Origin: Glandiceps talaboti
Taxonomy: Eukaryota; Hemichordata; Enteropneusta; Spengelidae
NCBI RefSeq assembly: GCF_964340395.1
Contig: NC_135554.1
Coordinates: 15,494,092 to 15,558,091, forward strand
DNA length: 64,000 nucleotides
Direction of reading: 5' to 3'
The notes below the pieces were generated by a model that did not search any database, was not told where the DNA came from, and worked only from the letters and a program-made list of their open reading frames with translations. A program made the position numbers and the translations under genes. Shown piece by piece: positions 33,846 to 45,587 of the stretch; within the stretch, counting starts at the first letter, position 1; each line of letters begins with the position of its first letter.

Positions 33846-34978
33846 TCAAGAAAGTGACGTAAATAAGTGACTGGTTTTGTCTTTAAGCATTGATACATTG
33901 CTAACAAGCGTATACTGAAATTGATGCATGCAGTGTTGACATATAGTATAGTTCTGTATTTTCTCGACAAGGTTAAAGGTCACATAGTCTCGCCAGTCGT
34001 TCACAACGAATGAGGAGTTTTTCTTGGTATCAAAACCTCCATGTTGATGTTTCTCGGCCTCTGTGTTGCTATCAATCCACCTTTATACGTCTTTGTTTAT
34101 ATCAATCCCAACATGTGAGTACATGATATCGGCATATTTCTTAGGATCAAGTGCAATGTCTTCAAAGCGCAACAGCAGAAAATTTGTTTTCCAGGCTTGT
34201 TTTTTGTGTGTACTGAATAAAATGTAATTTCGTAACATCACTTCACAGTATCGTTTTAAACTATATGTAAGGTGGTCATCTAAATGTTCAACGTCCCGTA
34301 CCTTGTTGCCTTCATTTTTATTCCAGACCCAGTGTGAATAATACATAGATATCAAAGATGACGTCATTGATCGAGGATCATGGACAACATTAATAACTTT
34401 TAAGTTTAAATCTCGACTTTCCATTAGTGGCATAATATCTCTGATGTCCAAAAGACGAGTTATCTTCGCAGCCCTATGTAATGCTTTTCGGCAACAAATT
34501 CCAGCATAGCGTTGCACTACTCGTCGACATTGTTTCGTTTCTAAGGGATAACTTGTACGGTACCAATTGAAATACGCCTTCCACCTGTTGGAATATGGAC
34601 CAAAATCACATTGTATATTTTACTCAGTAGGTTATCCCCATCAACAGATATCTGTGGCCCTGGTGATTGCCTTCTGATGTTCCACAGCGGCTCAAATAAA
34701 TAGAAAAAACTGAGAATTAGAATCAAAGAATTTTTCAACAAAAGAAGACCCTGTGCGCACTCCTGCTATAATCAGTACATTTGCACCCGTTGTGATCTTT
34801 GGCTTGATATTTTGCCGCTCAAAGGTTGACATTCATCGTGAATTGTTTTGGGCTTTGTGTGTTGACGTATTGGCCAATTCGCCAGATTGTTTCTATAAAA
34901 ATGGACTAGTCCCCTGTCTACAAGTACAACACAAAGGCACAAGACAATTATTACCAGCAATCCAGTTGGAATCTTCAT
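33846..34978 (-). pseudogene. Carbohydrate sulfotransferase (CHST family), three frameshifts and one stop
   Basis: A single-exon type II Golgi sulfotransferase layout. It starts at 34978 with MKIPTG, a hydrophobic anchor (LLVIIVLCLCVVLV) and then a stem. The 5'-phosphosulfate site GVRTGSSF lies near 34750, FYLFEPLW near 34690, and the 3'-phosphate site VVHDPRSM near 34378; RFEDIALDP precedes the C-terminal part. This is the arrangement of Gal/GlcNAc-6-O sulfotransferases using PAPS. The frame is broken between 34800 and 34840, in the six-base T run at 34704-34709 (one base too many), and near 34609-34615 (one base too few). A TAA at 34083-34085 interrupts the C-terminal third, which then stays open to a stop at 33846. 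Introns do not explain the shifts, as no splice sites sit there. Either a pseudogene or an assembly with indel errors. The neighbouring 15-exon sulfatase shows no such errors. Confidence 0.85.
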
Positions 34979-35082
34979 CTTGAAGAGATATTTGTATTGG
35001 TTGTCAGCGTCACGGTACATAACTCCTCATTTGATAGTCCTTACTACGCATGTCTGATAACTAATTGACAAAGTTAATCAAT

Positions 35083-35134
35083 GTCTTGTCTTGTCTTGTC
35101 TTGTCTTGTCTTGTCCTGTCTTGTCCTGTCTTGT
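35083..35134. repeat. (TTGTC)n pentanucleotide array
   Basis: About ten units, two with a C substitution. Confidence 0.93.
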
Positions 35135-35249
35135 TAAGCTTTGTTTCCACATTGTTTGTACTTTCGTTTATGTGTGGTATGTAATGTTTTAATGACTGGT
35201 AACAGGGTGCAGGTGAAAATCAGCTTCTGTTGATGTTTTTAAATAAATT

Positions 35250-35250
35250 T

Positions 35251-35284
<34 letters not shown>

Positions 35285-35285
35285 G

Positions 35286-35374
<89 letters not shown>

Positions 35375-35385
35375 GCTATTACTGT
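35250..35385. repeat. (TAC)n/(TGC)n trinucleotide array
   Basis: TAC blocks flank a central TGC block. The poly-Tyr/Cys and poly-Ser frames are artefacts. Confidence 0.95.
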
Positions 35386-36785
35386 TACGATCCAGAAATA
35401 TCATATTCGGAATTTTGGCATATTTTACCTAAATTAAATGTAAATTCACATACTTACTCACAAACAGGAGCTAAAAACAGCGTAATATGTTGATTTATCT
35501 ACTAATCCTGTGCTAATTATATTTATCTCTAGTAGCTAACAAAAGTGAAGTGTTTTGATTGAACAATATAGATTAGTTCTTGTAAACAAGATAACTTGTT
35601 GATCGCCGAATTCAAATTAAAACTTAATTTTCCAATGGCGTGATCTACATTTGTCTTACACGTGAACAATTTACATATGGCATGATCTTGAATCTTAATC
35701 TTAAATATTCTGGTGGAAAGTTCCCCATGTCTTCTAGAACAATGAATATAGGTCAAAGATCATCTTTCATAACAAATTTATATGTAGAACAAATGTCGTC
35801 ATTCAGTCCATATATGTGACGATATCTGTGTAGCTAATTCCTAACTTAGACAAGCTCGTAGATTCTGGTACCCTAGAAAGACAGTTAGAGTGGAGAATCG
35901 TTTACGTTCTGTCGATCTACCCACAATTACCATACTTAGACACAGAAACGTTATACTAAGCAACCCTAGAACGCAACACTACTACTTCTACTACTACATA
36001 GGACTGTGGAAGGAAATATACGTGGTGTATCCTTTCTGATGTGTCCATTTTACAAGCGAGAAGTAGTCAAGATGGTATATGTTAACGTGTTTGTGTATTT
36101 GGTTCTTGTTTCTGTTGCCTGTTATGTTGTTTGTGTGTAGTATACTAGTATGTGCACATAATATACCCGTCCGATTTAAAAACAATTTGAACTAGGAAAT
36201 CGCTTTTCTATAGGAAGCATGAAATTTGTCTAGTTGGAATTTATAACATTGAACAACCTGGACAGAAAGAAAACGTGAAATGATTCTAATGATAGTCAAA
36301 CACATAATAATTATTTCTCTCATGGGATACAAATACAACTGTTGGCAATAAAAGTACGGCAAGAAAGGAAGGAAATTGAGAAAATTATGAAAAAAGTAGT
36401 GAGGTTACATATATAGCCAATTGGTTTTCACTACTTTAATGACCATATAAATCATTTCAAGATATCAATACCAGAGATGCAATTATCTTCGCTGGTATCC
36501 TGTCTGCGATTATTGCAAGATAAAACCAAAATCTTCATCCCCTGAAACAACGCATGAATTATTCAAAGTTTGAAAATTTCATTCGTGAAACTTAAGAATC
36601 CTACCAGGTGATATTGAATAATTAAAAAAAGAACATTTCTACCCAACGACTTATTTTAATGCTAGACATCATACCCAACATATCTGTATTCAGTTTTCCT
36701 ACTCGCTTTTCACAATAATTGTTAGTAATAATAATTATTTGAGTATATTCAATGTTTATTTAGATGTTATTTCCCAATTATTTCT
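35386..36785. other. Unassigned AT-rich DNA
   Basis: No exon or element recognised. Confidence 0.45.
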
Positions 36786-37090
36786 TCGTTCAGCCAAAGA
36801 GGGCCTTTATCACCTAGCGACTCGTAGTGACAAACCCCTTAGGTCACGAGTATTTTATGGCTGAAAGAAGAAAACTATCGGAAAATAACATAATTATACC
36901 AGTGCCAGTAGTATATCAAAGACAAATCGAGGAAAGTAATGGCAACTTTGAACGTTTTGACTCATATTTCGAACATAGCAGAACCAGTGACGTAGACGCG
37001 CGTTGTCGTGACATAGACGCGCGTTCTCGTGACGTAGAACGATCAGAGTATATATTCCATATTTTTGTTCAACTTGGTTCGTGCATGGTA
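36786..37090 (+). mobile_element. Dispersed MITE-like element, fullest copy
   Basis: It starts with a hairpin formed by TTCAGCCAAAGAGGGCC / CCCCTTAGGTCACGAG / TTTTATGGCTGAA sequences and continues through a block of GACGTAGACGCGCGTT-type repeats to a tail near GTGCATGGTATAATAGG. Copies lie at 14034-14310 (minus) and 11760-11885 (plus, partial). The 88-codon frame across it is not a gene. Confidence 0.72.
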
Positions 37091-40000
37091 TAATAGGTAT
37101 ACGACACAGGATTTGACAAAATGTGATATGATTTTTCTCATATGTTGTAATTATGTACCTCTAATTAACTATCGTGTCTGTGTTCTTCCTGGCCTTAAGA
37201 ATTATGTCTTAAAACCTAGTGAATAAACACCATGTGTATATCTCATATGTTGTGAATGCTAATAATTTATCAATATAAATGTTTATAAAATCAGAAAGCA
37301 AACACGATCACTTTGCAACTGTTTTGTGTGCATCAAGTTATCGGAAGAAAATGACAACCTGGCGTTAGAAACCTTATGCTTCTCGACTTATCAATGCCGC
37401 CTTTGTGTCTATGATTTCAATCTCAATTTAATCCTTCATCACTTTGACGATCTTGATAGTTTTAATAGAACCTAATATGAAACCGATATCCGAAGGCAAT
37501 CCAGGAAGGCACACGTGCATCGCACAACACACAGTGTTTTATTCACGAAATTACAATCACAGATCAGAAATCCGTTAAGCTATCAAATATTCAGGAGCAT
37601 TAATCGTATAAAAATCAAAGCAACATTTCGGAAATATGCCCCCACACATTAAGGTATAATTGAACAGTGTTTATTTCAGCCACGTGTTTTTTCGTTTTGG
37701 AAACAAAAGTCATTAATGTTCTCTTTATGTTGTTTTGCTATCTTGATATAGACAAATCAAAGCGATATCTCTGACGTATATACATCGTTATCATTTGTAT
37801 GCTTCATCGCATGTTTCTCATCACGTCCCACTATTCTATACCCATGTAATCAGTTTCCCACAGAATGAAACTAGTCGGAATTGTCTGTAATTTAGCTACG
37901 TGCCGTCTGCCAATAAATGAGTTTCCTGTGTACCCTGCAATAACTGATTTTGACAAGAGAATAGTAACTATCGCTGTTTGCTTCCTACTAATGATATCAA
38001 TCAGAAGCTACAAATTTAAACATATCTTCTTTCTCGTCCAAGCTAAATTGATGTAACTGTTTTGTGTCGTCAGATAAAAATAGATACTTTCACTCAAGTT
38101 AATAAATTTTAATGAATAAAATCATTTTGTCAGATCGCCGTCGTCGTTTTATTTTCTTGACTTTTACAAGTATTGTTTTACTTGCTATAAATGTTTAATG
38201 TTATACATGTAATTCCATTGTTCATTCAATTATTAATTTGCAAGAATAAATTGTCGTCAATTCAGCAGTTTTGATAACAACAAGCCGGTTGTTTTTCGCA
38301 AACATAATTTCCGCTACCACACGAGATTTCACGATCACACGCGACTTCACAGTTGAGCGACAACTTACTGCGAAGGTATTGATTTTGGCGCACTAAATGT
38401 ATTAGCGGAAAGACAATTTGGCGGATAAACAACTTTCGACCACAGTGTACTTAAAGTCACATCACATTTGAGAGTAAATGAATTGATCTGAATAAATTTA
38501 TACCTATGGTTTTCAGTAAAAACGTTCCACGTTCGTTTTATTTGACACAAACATTGTTTCCTCTAAATAAGCAACTGTACAGAAGAGAAATAAAATGTCT
38601 AATTTTAGATAAACAAAATAAAAAATAAGCGACTTTGTCAGTCTATGTAAGACACAGTATAAAGAGATACAACTACGGAAATCAAGCTATAGGAAATGTA
38701 AGACAGATGAGACACAAACTAAAACTATTGTTGTTGCAAGTGGATGGTAGATCACACAAGTTCAGGATGACAGCGGCGCCTTGGATATCATGTTGATATA
38801 ATGCATTCAATGAGATTGAATGTGTGGCCACTTGAAGGAAGACTCACTGTGTCAGAGATTACTTGCTTCAGAGAATATTTACAACAACTTGATAGCTTAT
38901 ATAAACATGAACATGTTGTAGCAATAGTTTTAGATCATTAGTTTGCCTATACCTTGATTTCCGAAGTAGTACTTCTGATTTGGTTCAAGGCGAACTCATA
39001 TTATCAGATACATAGTATACATATATGACTTAAGAAGATTGAAGAAATAAAACATTACATTAATGTTTAGATAAACAAAAGATGTACTTTTTTTGCAAAT
39101 TTGCCGATTTTGATATTCATCTAGTATCTGTGTACCTACCTGATTTTGTAGGTGTTATTTTGACAAAACAAGTCACACTTATTTCATCTTTGTTTCATTC
39201 ATGTTAGTTTAAAATTTGGTGAGAGAGCAGGGCTATTAGCAGAGCTATAGAAAAATAAAGCAAACCCCGAGCAAAGAAATGATACTTTAATGAAGTTATG
39301 GCGCTGCTTATACCACAGACCCTACACGATCGTGTAGGGTCTACCAAATATTCATAAAAGTGAGCGAATCGAATGGTAGCCTATATTACTTGTCAGTGGG
39401 TTTCCGACATGTTTACCCGAAAGATATGCGAGGGGACGGGTGGTTAGTTTTCATGACTGAGGTGAGACAGTCAATCAACAAGTAAGGGTGTTTTCAAAGA
39501 GAATCATGGAATTCGGGCATAGCGTTTCTCAGATGATTGGTGGGTGGGGTGTGGTGTACACGTGATACACGGCGGACCTTTTCTGTGTACAACCATCGGA
39601 ATTGAACCACCTAGGAGTTTGAGACATTTTGCGTCTATGATTTGCGCTAGTTTTCTTCCTGTCTGCGTGGATAGTGATGGGAACTGTATGGTGTTTCCAT
39701 CAAAATACATTTTTCTGCGGTATGCCTAAATCGCTAGATCGAGCACTTAGCGGTCAATTTCTGAGCTGAGTATCTGACATGCCTGTACGAGATATTGTCG
39801 GGTTGCCATCGCAACACAACAATATACCTTAGTCCGCCAAACAAACATGTTGAATGTCAGGTTTATTATCATTTAATTGAATTCGATATGAAGGAAATGT
39901 TTGCTCAGGAAAATACACTCTATTTATCTCTTGTAAATGCACAAGTTCTGTATCGCCCACGCGCGATATTTTACCAGAACCTATCAACACGTTTTACGTT

Positions 40001-41900
40001 TTGGGTAGAAGATGATCACCTACGGGTGTTTTGGAAAGGAAAAAGGTCACATCATAAATACGTGATATGTGGCGTATTATAGAGTAGGTGATGTCGATAT
40101 TAAAGGACTCTCTTTTTCGTGACAAAAAGAAATCGTATGATTGACATGGACTTTCGAAGTCTAGAATGAAATTATGATGTCTTGTCTGTTTTTTCTTTTA
40201 CGCAAAACGATATTTCGTTGAACTGTTGATGTTTATGAAATCGATAAATTTCCTCCACATACAGCACAGACAGCATTCATTGATTTTCCGTAGTATTATA
40301 TAATAACATATTATTCATGCCACACAGACAGTAAATACTTTTCCATTAATTGTAATTTGAGCTATTAGACCACAAAACACACTGTGATTTAAAAAAACAT
40401 GATGTAGTTATCATGTGTTTTGTTAGAAAACAGGAGAAAGACTACTGAAACTTCCACGATAATTTCAATTTTTTGTGTGTATCCCAGAACATAGAGAAAA
40501 TTTGGCTGTTCGATTTTTTTCTGTATAATGTTAACAGATAAATGACAGGTCTCATCAAAAGCCTTAAATACAATTCTGCGTGTCTCCAGCTCCAGCAAGG
40601 TATTTCTAGTGAAGTAATCGCTTTATACAGCGTTGTATATCAAACTACAGAGTTTGGTTTTTACTCAAGTAAACTTTTATTACAATTTCACCACCGCCAC
40701 ATCAGAGATTATAGGATGAAATAACAGTATTCAGTTATCGTGTAGTTACAGTAATCAGGCCTAAAGAAAAAAAAGTTTGGTTCCAGTTTAGCAGTTACCC
40801 GGCCCACCTTGTTTTCACACCGTCCCTAAACTTTTTTTTACGTATTCGAGTAAAAAATAATAAAATCGTAAAAATTGTGTGGCGTCTCGAAAGAAATAGC
40901 GGATGCGGAAACTGACATCAACTTAAAAAAAGTCAGTATAAAACTGTTCTTTCAATCTGTAATGGCTGTACATCTGATGAAAAGAAACCGATAAACAACT
41001 CGTTGATATTCATTAAATAGTATCAAGCCTTTTCAGTTCTTGTTATTTCCATAAGGAAGATGTGTAGCAAGTTGATGCAATAGATTTTGAGAAATCCTGT
41101 CCACAGACAGACATAGTAAACAGTCAGACAGGCAGACAGACAGACAGACAGACAAACAACTATAACGTTACTCTTCCTTGAGGAAGATACAAATCTTTAA
41201 AAAACGCAGTTGACTGATAACGTCTAATAACATAGTAACGGTCTTGTGAGACATCAATTCAGCCGAGCGTTGTTATACCAGACATTCTGAATTACGTGGT
41301 TGTGGTCATAGTACAGTGTGTTCGTGCATGGCATGTATGGGGGTATTATTGAATCATTCGCTCAATTCATAACATGTATAACGATCCTATGAGACCTATT
41401 ACATATACGACGTCTTGTAAGGCACATGCCCTCTTTTTAGTAACACAGATGTACCGATATCCTTATTTTTCTTCGCCGTTCATCAACCTGTTCAATAGTT
41501 AATGAGTAATCGTAGGCAACGAGTGGGTGGAATTGATAAATGTCAAAACATGTTAATCATATTCTTACAGAACAGGTTTGATGAATATTGTTTTCAATGG
41601 AAAAGCAGTAACTGTTATCTACAATTAACTGCAATGAAAGTCGATATAAAATCCCCGTGAGCGTTTACGGTAAAATTACATCCAATCAGCCTGAAGCCGA
41701 AAATCAGAATACTTTTATCAATGATAATCATGGTCGTACGATGTTCTCGTTTTTTAGCAAAGCATAATGGGCACGTCATCACAACATGGCTAAGTAAGTG
41801 GGTATCAACATTAAAAATTCATCCAGTCTGACCTAATTTCAACCAAAATCACTTTTTACTAAAATGCGTATAGTACAACATACACTATAGTCACATCGAT
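37091..41900. other. Unassigned AT-rich DNA
   Basis: No coding exon recognised. Short frames at 39504-39729 and 39795-40082 lack splice or family support. It contains a diverged TTTGCCTATA motif at 38942-38962 and a (CAGA) run near 41132-41152. Confidence 0.45.
38942..38962 (+). repeat. Dispersed 21-bp motif, copy 2
   Basis: TTTGCCTATACCTTGATTTC plus one C; one mismatch to the copies at 30046 and 62227. Confidence 0.65.
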
Positions 41901-41907
41901 TATCGTA

Positions 41908-42034
41908 TGCTATGCTATGCTATGCTATGCTATGCTATATGCTATGCTATGTTATACTATGCTGTGCTATGCTGCCGTGCCGTACACAGTATGTATGTAT
42001 GTATGTATGTATGTATGTATGTATGTATGTATGG
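41908..42034. repeat. (GCTAT)n and (GTAT)n arrays
   Basis: Imperfect pentanucleotide run at 41908-41972 followed by a tetranucleotide run at 41991-42033, about 650 bp upstream of the GPCR start. Confidence 0.93.
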
Positions 42035-42683
42035 AAACTGGTAACAGACTGGTAGGTCATGCTGTAGATAATGATTTTACACGGTAGTATACTAGTATTC
42101 AGTAAATATTCTACTGCAGGCGATCGACAGTATGGGTAGCTTATCTAGTAGAATTACATAGATGTGTGCTGATATCATATAGGTCATATTTTGAGATTGC
42201 CATCATGAATTAAAATTCATTACAATCTGGAACAACCTTAGAACCAAAAATATGTTTTATAATATATGATGATATAAATGTGGTAGGCATTGTAAAAATG
42301 GAAAGAGAGAAATCCAAATTCTTTATATTGTAAAGACGAGTAGCGCTTCAAAAATCGTCGTCCTCAATTTCACGATAGTCGAAGGAAACTGATGTATGTG
42401 GGCTGAGAACTCTGGATTCGAAAGTTTGTTTTTTTTCTAACCAGAAAGTGCATTTACGAATGTTCTGTGATAATGATTGTATTTTATTTCCTTTTATCTC
42501 ACTTCTGCAGACGTCAGCCAAATGGTGGAGATAGAGTTATTGCAAATCATTGATCCCACATTGAGCCTTCGCAGTGATAGCTAATGCGTTAATGTTTGCC
42601 ACTGGAATCTGTGCCAAATATCAGAGAAAATTGAATGCGGCCCAATAAGAACCTTCTGACCTATTGACGACAGACTTGTATCC

Positions 42684-43731
42684 ATGGCAACGATCGGGGG
42701 AACCATTTCTTCTCCTACATCCCAGACATTGCCAAACGACTTTCACGTTAACGACGAGGGGGACTGCCCTGAGATGAACGTTCCAAAGAATATACGGATG
42801 TTAGGCATGCCCGAGCCGAAGAATGAGACGACACAACCGCCGAAGATATTCGGAGAGGTTGTCGCAGCAGCGCCGACCACCATCTTTATGCTAGGATTCA
42901 TTTTCACTGTCTTAGCGCTAGTTGTCTTTTATCGAACCAATTATAGTTTTAAACGAAATGAAATCTTCTACCGTTTGCTATCTGCTCTGTTATGGACTGA
43001 TACACTATCGATCCTTGCCATGGGAGCTATACCTATAACGGTTGCAATCCGTGAGATACGCCTTTTTGAGAGGCTTGATCAGCTGTGTAACTTTTACGGT
43101 GCAATCACACTTGCTAACTGGTACGCTGTTGCTTTTCTCTTGGGTGCAATGTCATTTGAACGTTATTTGGCTAACCGTCATCCCGACGTCTATCGCGTAA
43201 AGATGGAACGTCGTAAAGTGAAATGGATGGTCGGAATATCCTGGGCGCTGGCCGTATTTATCGCTATTATGCCAGTAGTTGGTTTCGGTGATAATGTCAT
43301 ACACTATCCGGGAACGTGGTGTTTCTTCAACTGGTTTTCGCGTAACACTTCTGATCGCCTCTACTCTAGTCTCTTCGTAGCAATCGTGTTGGCTGTGATG
43401 ATTGGTATCAGTGGCTGCACTGCTAGCGTAGGCATAGCAATCAAGATGCGTAAACGAGCAAGAGAAAACAGTGTAACAGAATTGAAAACTTCGAGAAACA
43501 AACATGAAAACCATCTTGTGAATGGGGAAGTTACTGAATCTCAGAATATGGAGATGATACTGCTGTTGACGAGTTTTACATGTGTTTTCATAGCATGTTG
43601 GACACCTCTTATGGTAAGTCGATTTCCATGTTTTACCAACCTCAACAAGACCTTACACATATCGTAGAATTTGATGTGACACTAAAGATATATTCTCTAC
43701 AATCGTTACATCTGAGATATTCTTATCGTAA

Positions 43732-43786
<55 letters not shown>

Positions 43787-45063
43787 ACGAACAAACAAAC
43801 AAAACACAAACACACACATAAATATATATGTATGATGACGTTAGCTTTCATTCTAAATCTCCTTGATAACGTTGACGATGCTATATGGGTGAATTTTTAA
43901 ATTGCCAAAAATCGTTCGTGAAATTTAGTCAGCAATAAATTATGTTAATTCTGCGCGATAACAAGACTCGTTGTGGTAAGGGTGGGGGGGGGCGATAACA
44001 AGACTCTGTGGTAAGGGGGGCGATACCAAAACTCGTTGTGGTAAGGGGGGGGTGATAATAAGACTCGTTGTGGTAAGGGTGGCCTTACGTAATTCTAGTT
44101 TTCTCATACTAACACCTTAAAAATAATGAGGCGATAATTTTTTTTTTTTAAATTAAAAAAAAAAATTGTATGATATGTACATACATATTGATGCATTCTT
44201 GCAAGCCAGCGCACATACGATAGATACAATATGACGTGACGGGTGCGTTTGGACGGTTCTGTACACAGGCCTGTGCTTTACGACGATGGGCCATGAAAAA
44301 CACAGCATGAAGTACGACCGTTTTCATATAACTTTACATTTTAAGTAACCCCCCATTTTTTGATCATTCTTTTAACAGATGAAAGTTTTGGTTAACACCT
44401 TGGAAGATAAGGTTAAACGTGATAGTTCGATGGAACTGGTTGCGTTTCGACTCGCCATGTCGCGTTTCTTTCTAAACCCGTTTGTGTTTATCCTTTCACA
44501 CGTCAAGCTGATCAGAAAGTGTTGCTGTCTTCAGCATGAGATCGACTCGGAGCCACCAGTGATTTCAACATACGACCCTAGTGGTAAAAATGGGCAAGAT
44601 AACCAACATTGCTGTGACGTGTGCTGCACAACATCACTATGGACAATCAATGATAACGAGAACGATTCACGCTTTTCATATTGCAGTAGCGGTCGTACTG
44701 TGTATGGAAACGAGTTTTCTGGCGTTAGTTGGAATGGAAAAACCACCCAGATCCGTGAAAATAGCTCTGATACCTTGCCACCAACATCTCTTGACGTGCC
44801 CAGGTAAGGTGCGCTCACCTTTAAAGTGTCAATAATACTTGTGGACTCGTAATAGAAGACTATTGGAGGAAATTTTTGCCGTTCGATGCCAATTCAACGC
44901 TTCGTCAAATTAAACAAAACAGACAGGCAGACAGACAAACAAACAAACAAACAAACAAACGACGACGAAGACAATGGTGACGATGACGACAACGACAACG
45001 ACGACGACGACGACGACAACAACAACAGCAACAACAACAACAACAACAACAACGACGACGACG

Positions 45064-45109
<46 letters not shown>

Positions 45110-45587
45110 GGAACAAATGGAGCATGGTTTGTGTAGAATGTCTGAACCCCTTGGCAATCCACCATGGCCGTTGCAATCCTGACAAATTACGTTGCATTCA
45201 GTACTAAATACTCCCACGTTAATTGTACAATCGATTATTTTGACACTATTACATTTGTAGAAAAAAAACTATTTGTTAATTGGTTGGATTTTGTTTTTAT
45301 TAATTTTGGTTCAATTATCTGTTAATCTTTTGCGTTTAAATGAACTATTTGTAACATTGAAAACACTATAGTATTTCCAGCTAGAATATTTTATCGGATT
45401 GGTTCAATTCTTAGGTTGTCATTTAGCGTGACGTCACGGTAATAGTGGATACGTAAATGGATACGTACACTTGACAAAACATTATTCTATTAACAGGGAA
45501 CCGAGTTTGCCGGGATCCCATTCAAGTCCACGTCTACAAACACGTGACAAGAACAGAACAGAGGTGACAGTCAACGTTCATATGTGA
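42684..45587 (+). CDS. Prostanoid (prostaglandin E)-receptor-like class A GPCR, three exons
   Basis: Exons 42684-43613, 44379-44803 and 45497-45587 (930, 425 and 91 nt; phases 0 and 2) give 481 residues. Residues 62-83, 94-117, 138-158, 181-200, 226-254 and 289-308 form TM1-6, with TM7 in exon 2. Prostanoid hallmarks: ERY (159-161), the second-loop motif YPGTWCFFNW (208-217) with C213 able to pair with C135, and an intron at the end of TM6 after CWTPLM, where vertebrate prostanoid receptor genes are split. TM7 has AFRLAMS with R334 at the ligand-carboxylate position, then NPFVF, where vertebrates have DPW(I/V)Y. N-glycosylation sequons are at N47 and N221; a C-terminal CCC (358-360) may be palmitoylated. 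Exon 3 is inferred from a clean acceptor (TATTAACAG) and an in-phase frame; without it the frame stops 1 codon into intron 2. Expected role: plasma-membrane eicosanoid sensing through G proteins. Subtype and ligand are not proven. Confidence 0.88.
43732..43788. repeat. (AAAT)n microsatellite in GPCR intron 1
   Basis: Perfect AATA run followed by CAAA/CACA. Confidence 0.95.
43955..44083. repeat. G-rich minisatellite in GPCR intron 1
   Basis: Four imperfect units of about 27-37 bp with the core CGATAACAAGACTCGTTGTG followed by GTAAGGGTGGGGG. Units differ mainly in the length of the G run. The repeated GGTAAGGG resembles a splice donor. Confidence 0.85.
44919..45110. repeat. (CAGA)/(AAAC)/(GAC)/(AAC)n compound array in GPCR intron 2
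   Basis: Poly-Asp/Asn, Thr, Val and Leu frames here are artefacts of the repeat. Confidence 0.96.

Noticed and set aside
35189-35493. Poly-Ser and poly-Tyr/Cys frames
   Set aside because: Trinucleotide repeat translation only.
36827-37093. 88-codon frame
   Set aside because: It spans a dispersed MITE-like element whose other copies do not keep the frame.
39795-40082. 95-codon plus-strand frame
   Set aside because: Composition is protein-like but no family, neighbours or splice signals support it.
43152-43514. 120-codon minus-strand frame
   Set aside because: Antisense shadow of GPCR exon 1.
44886-45217. Poly-Asp/Asn, poly-Thr, poly-Val and poly-Leu frames
   Set aside because: They lie in intron 2 of the GPCR and come from GAC/AAC triplets.
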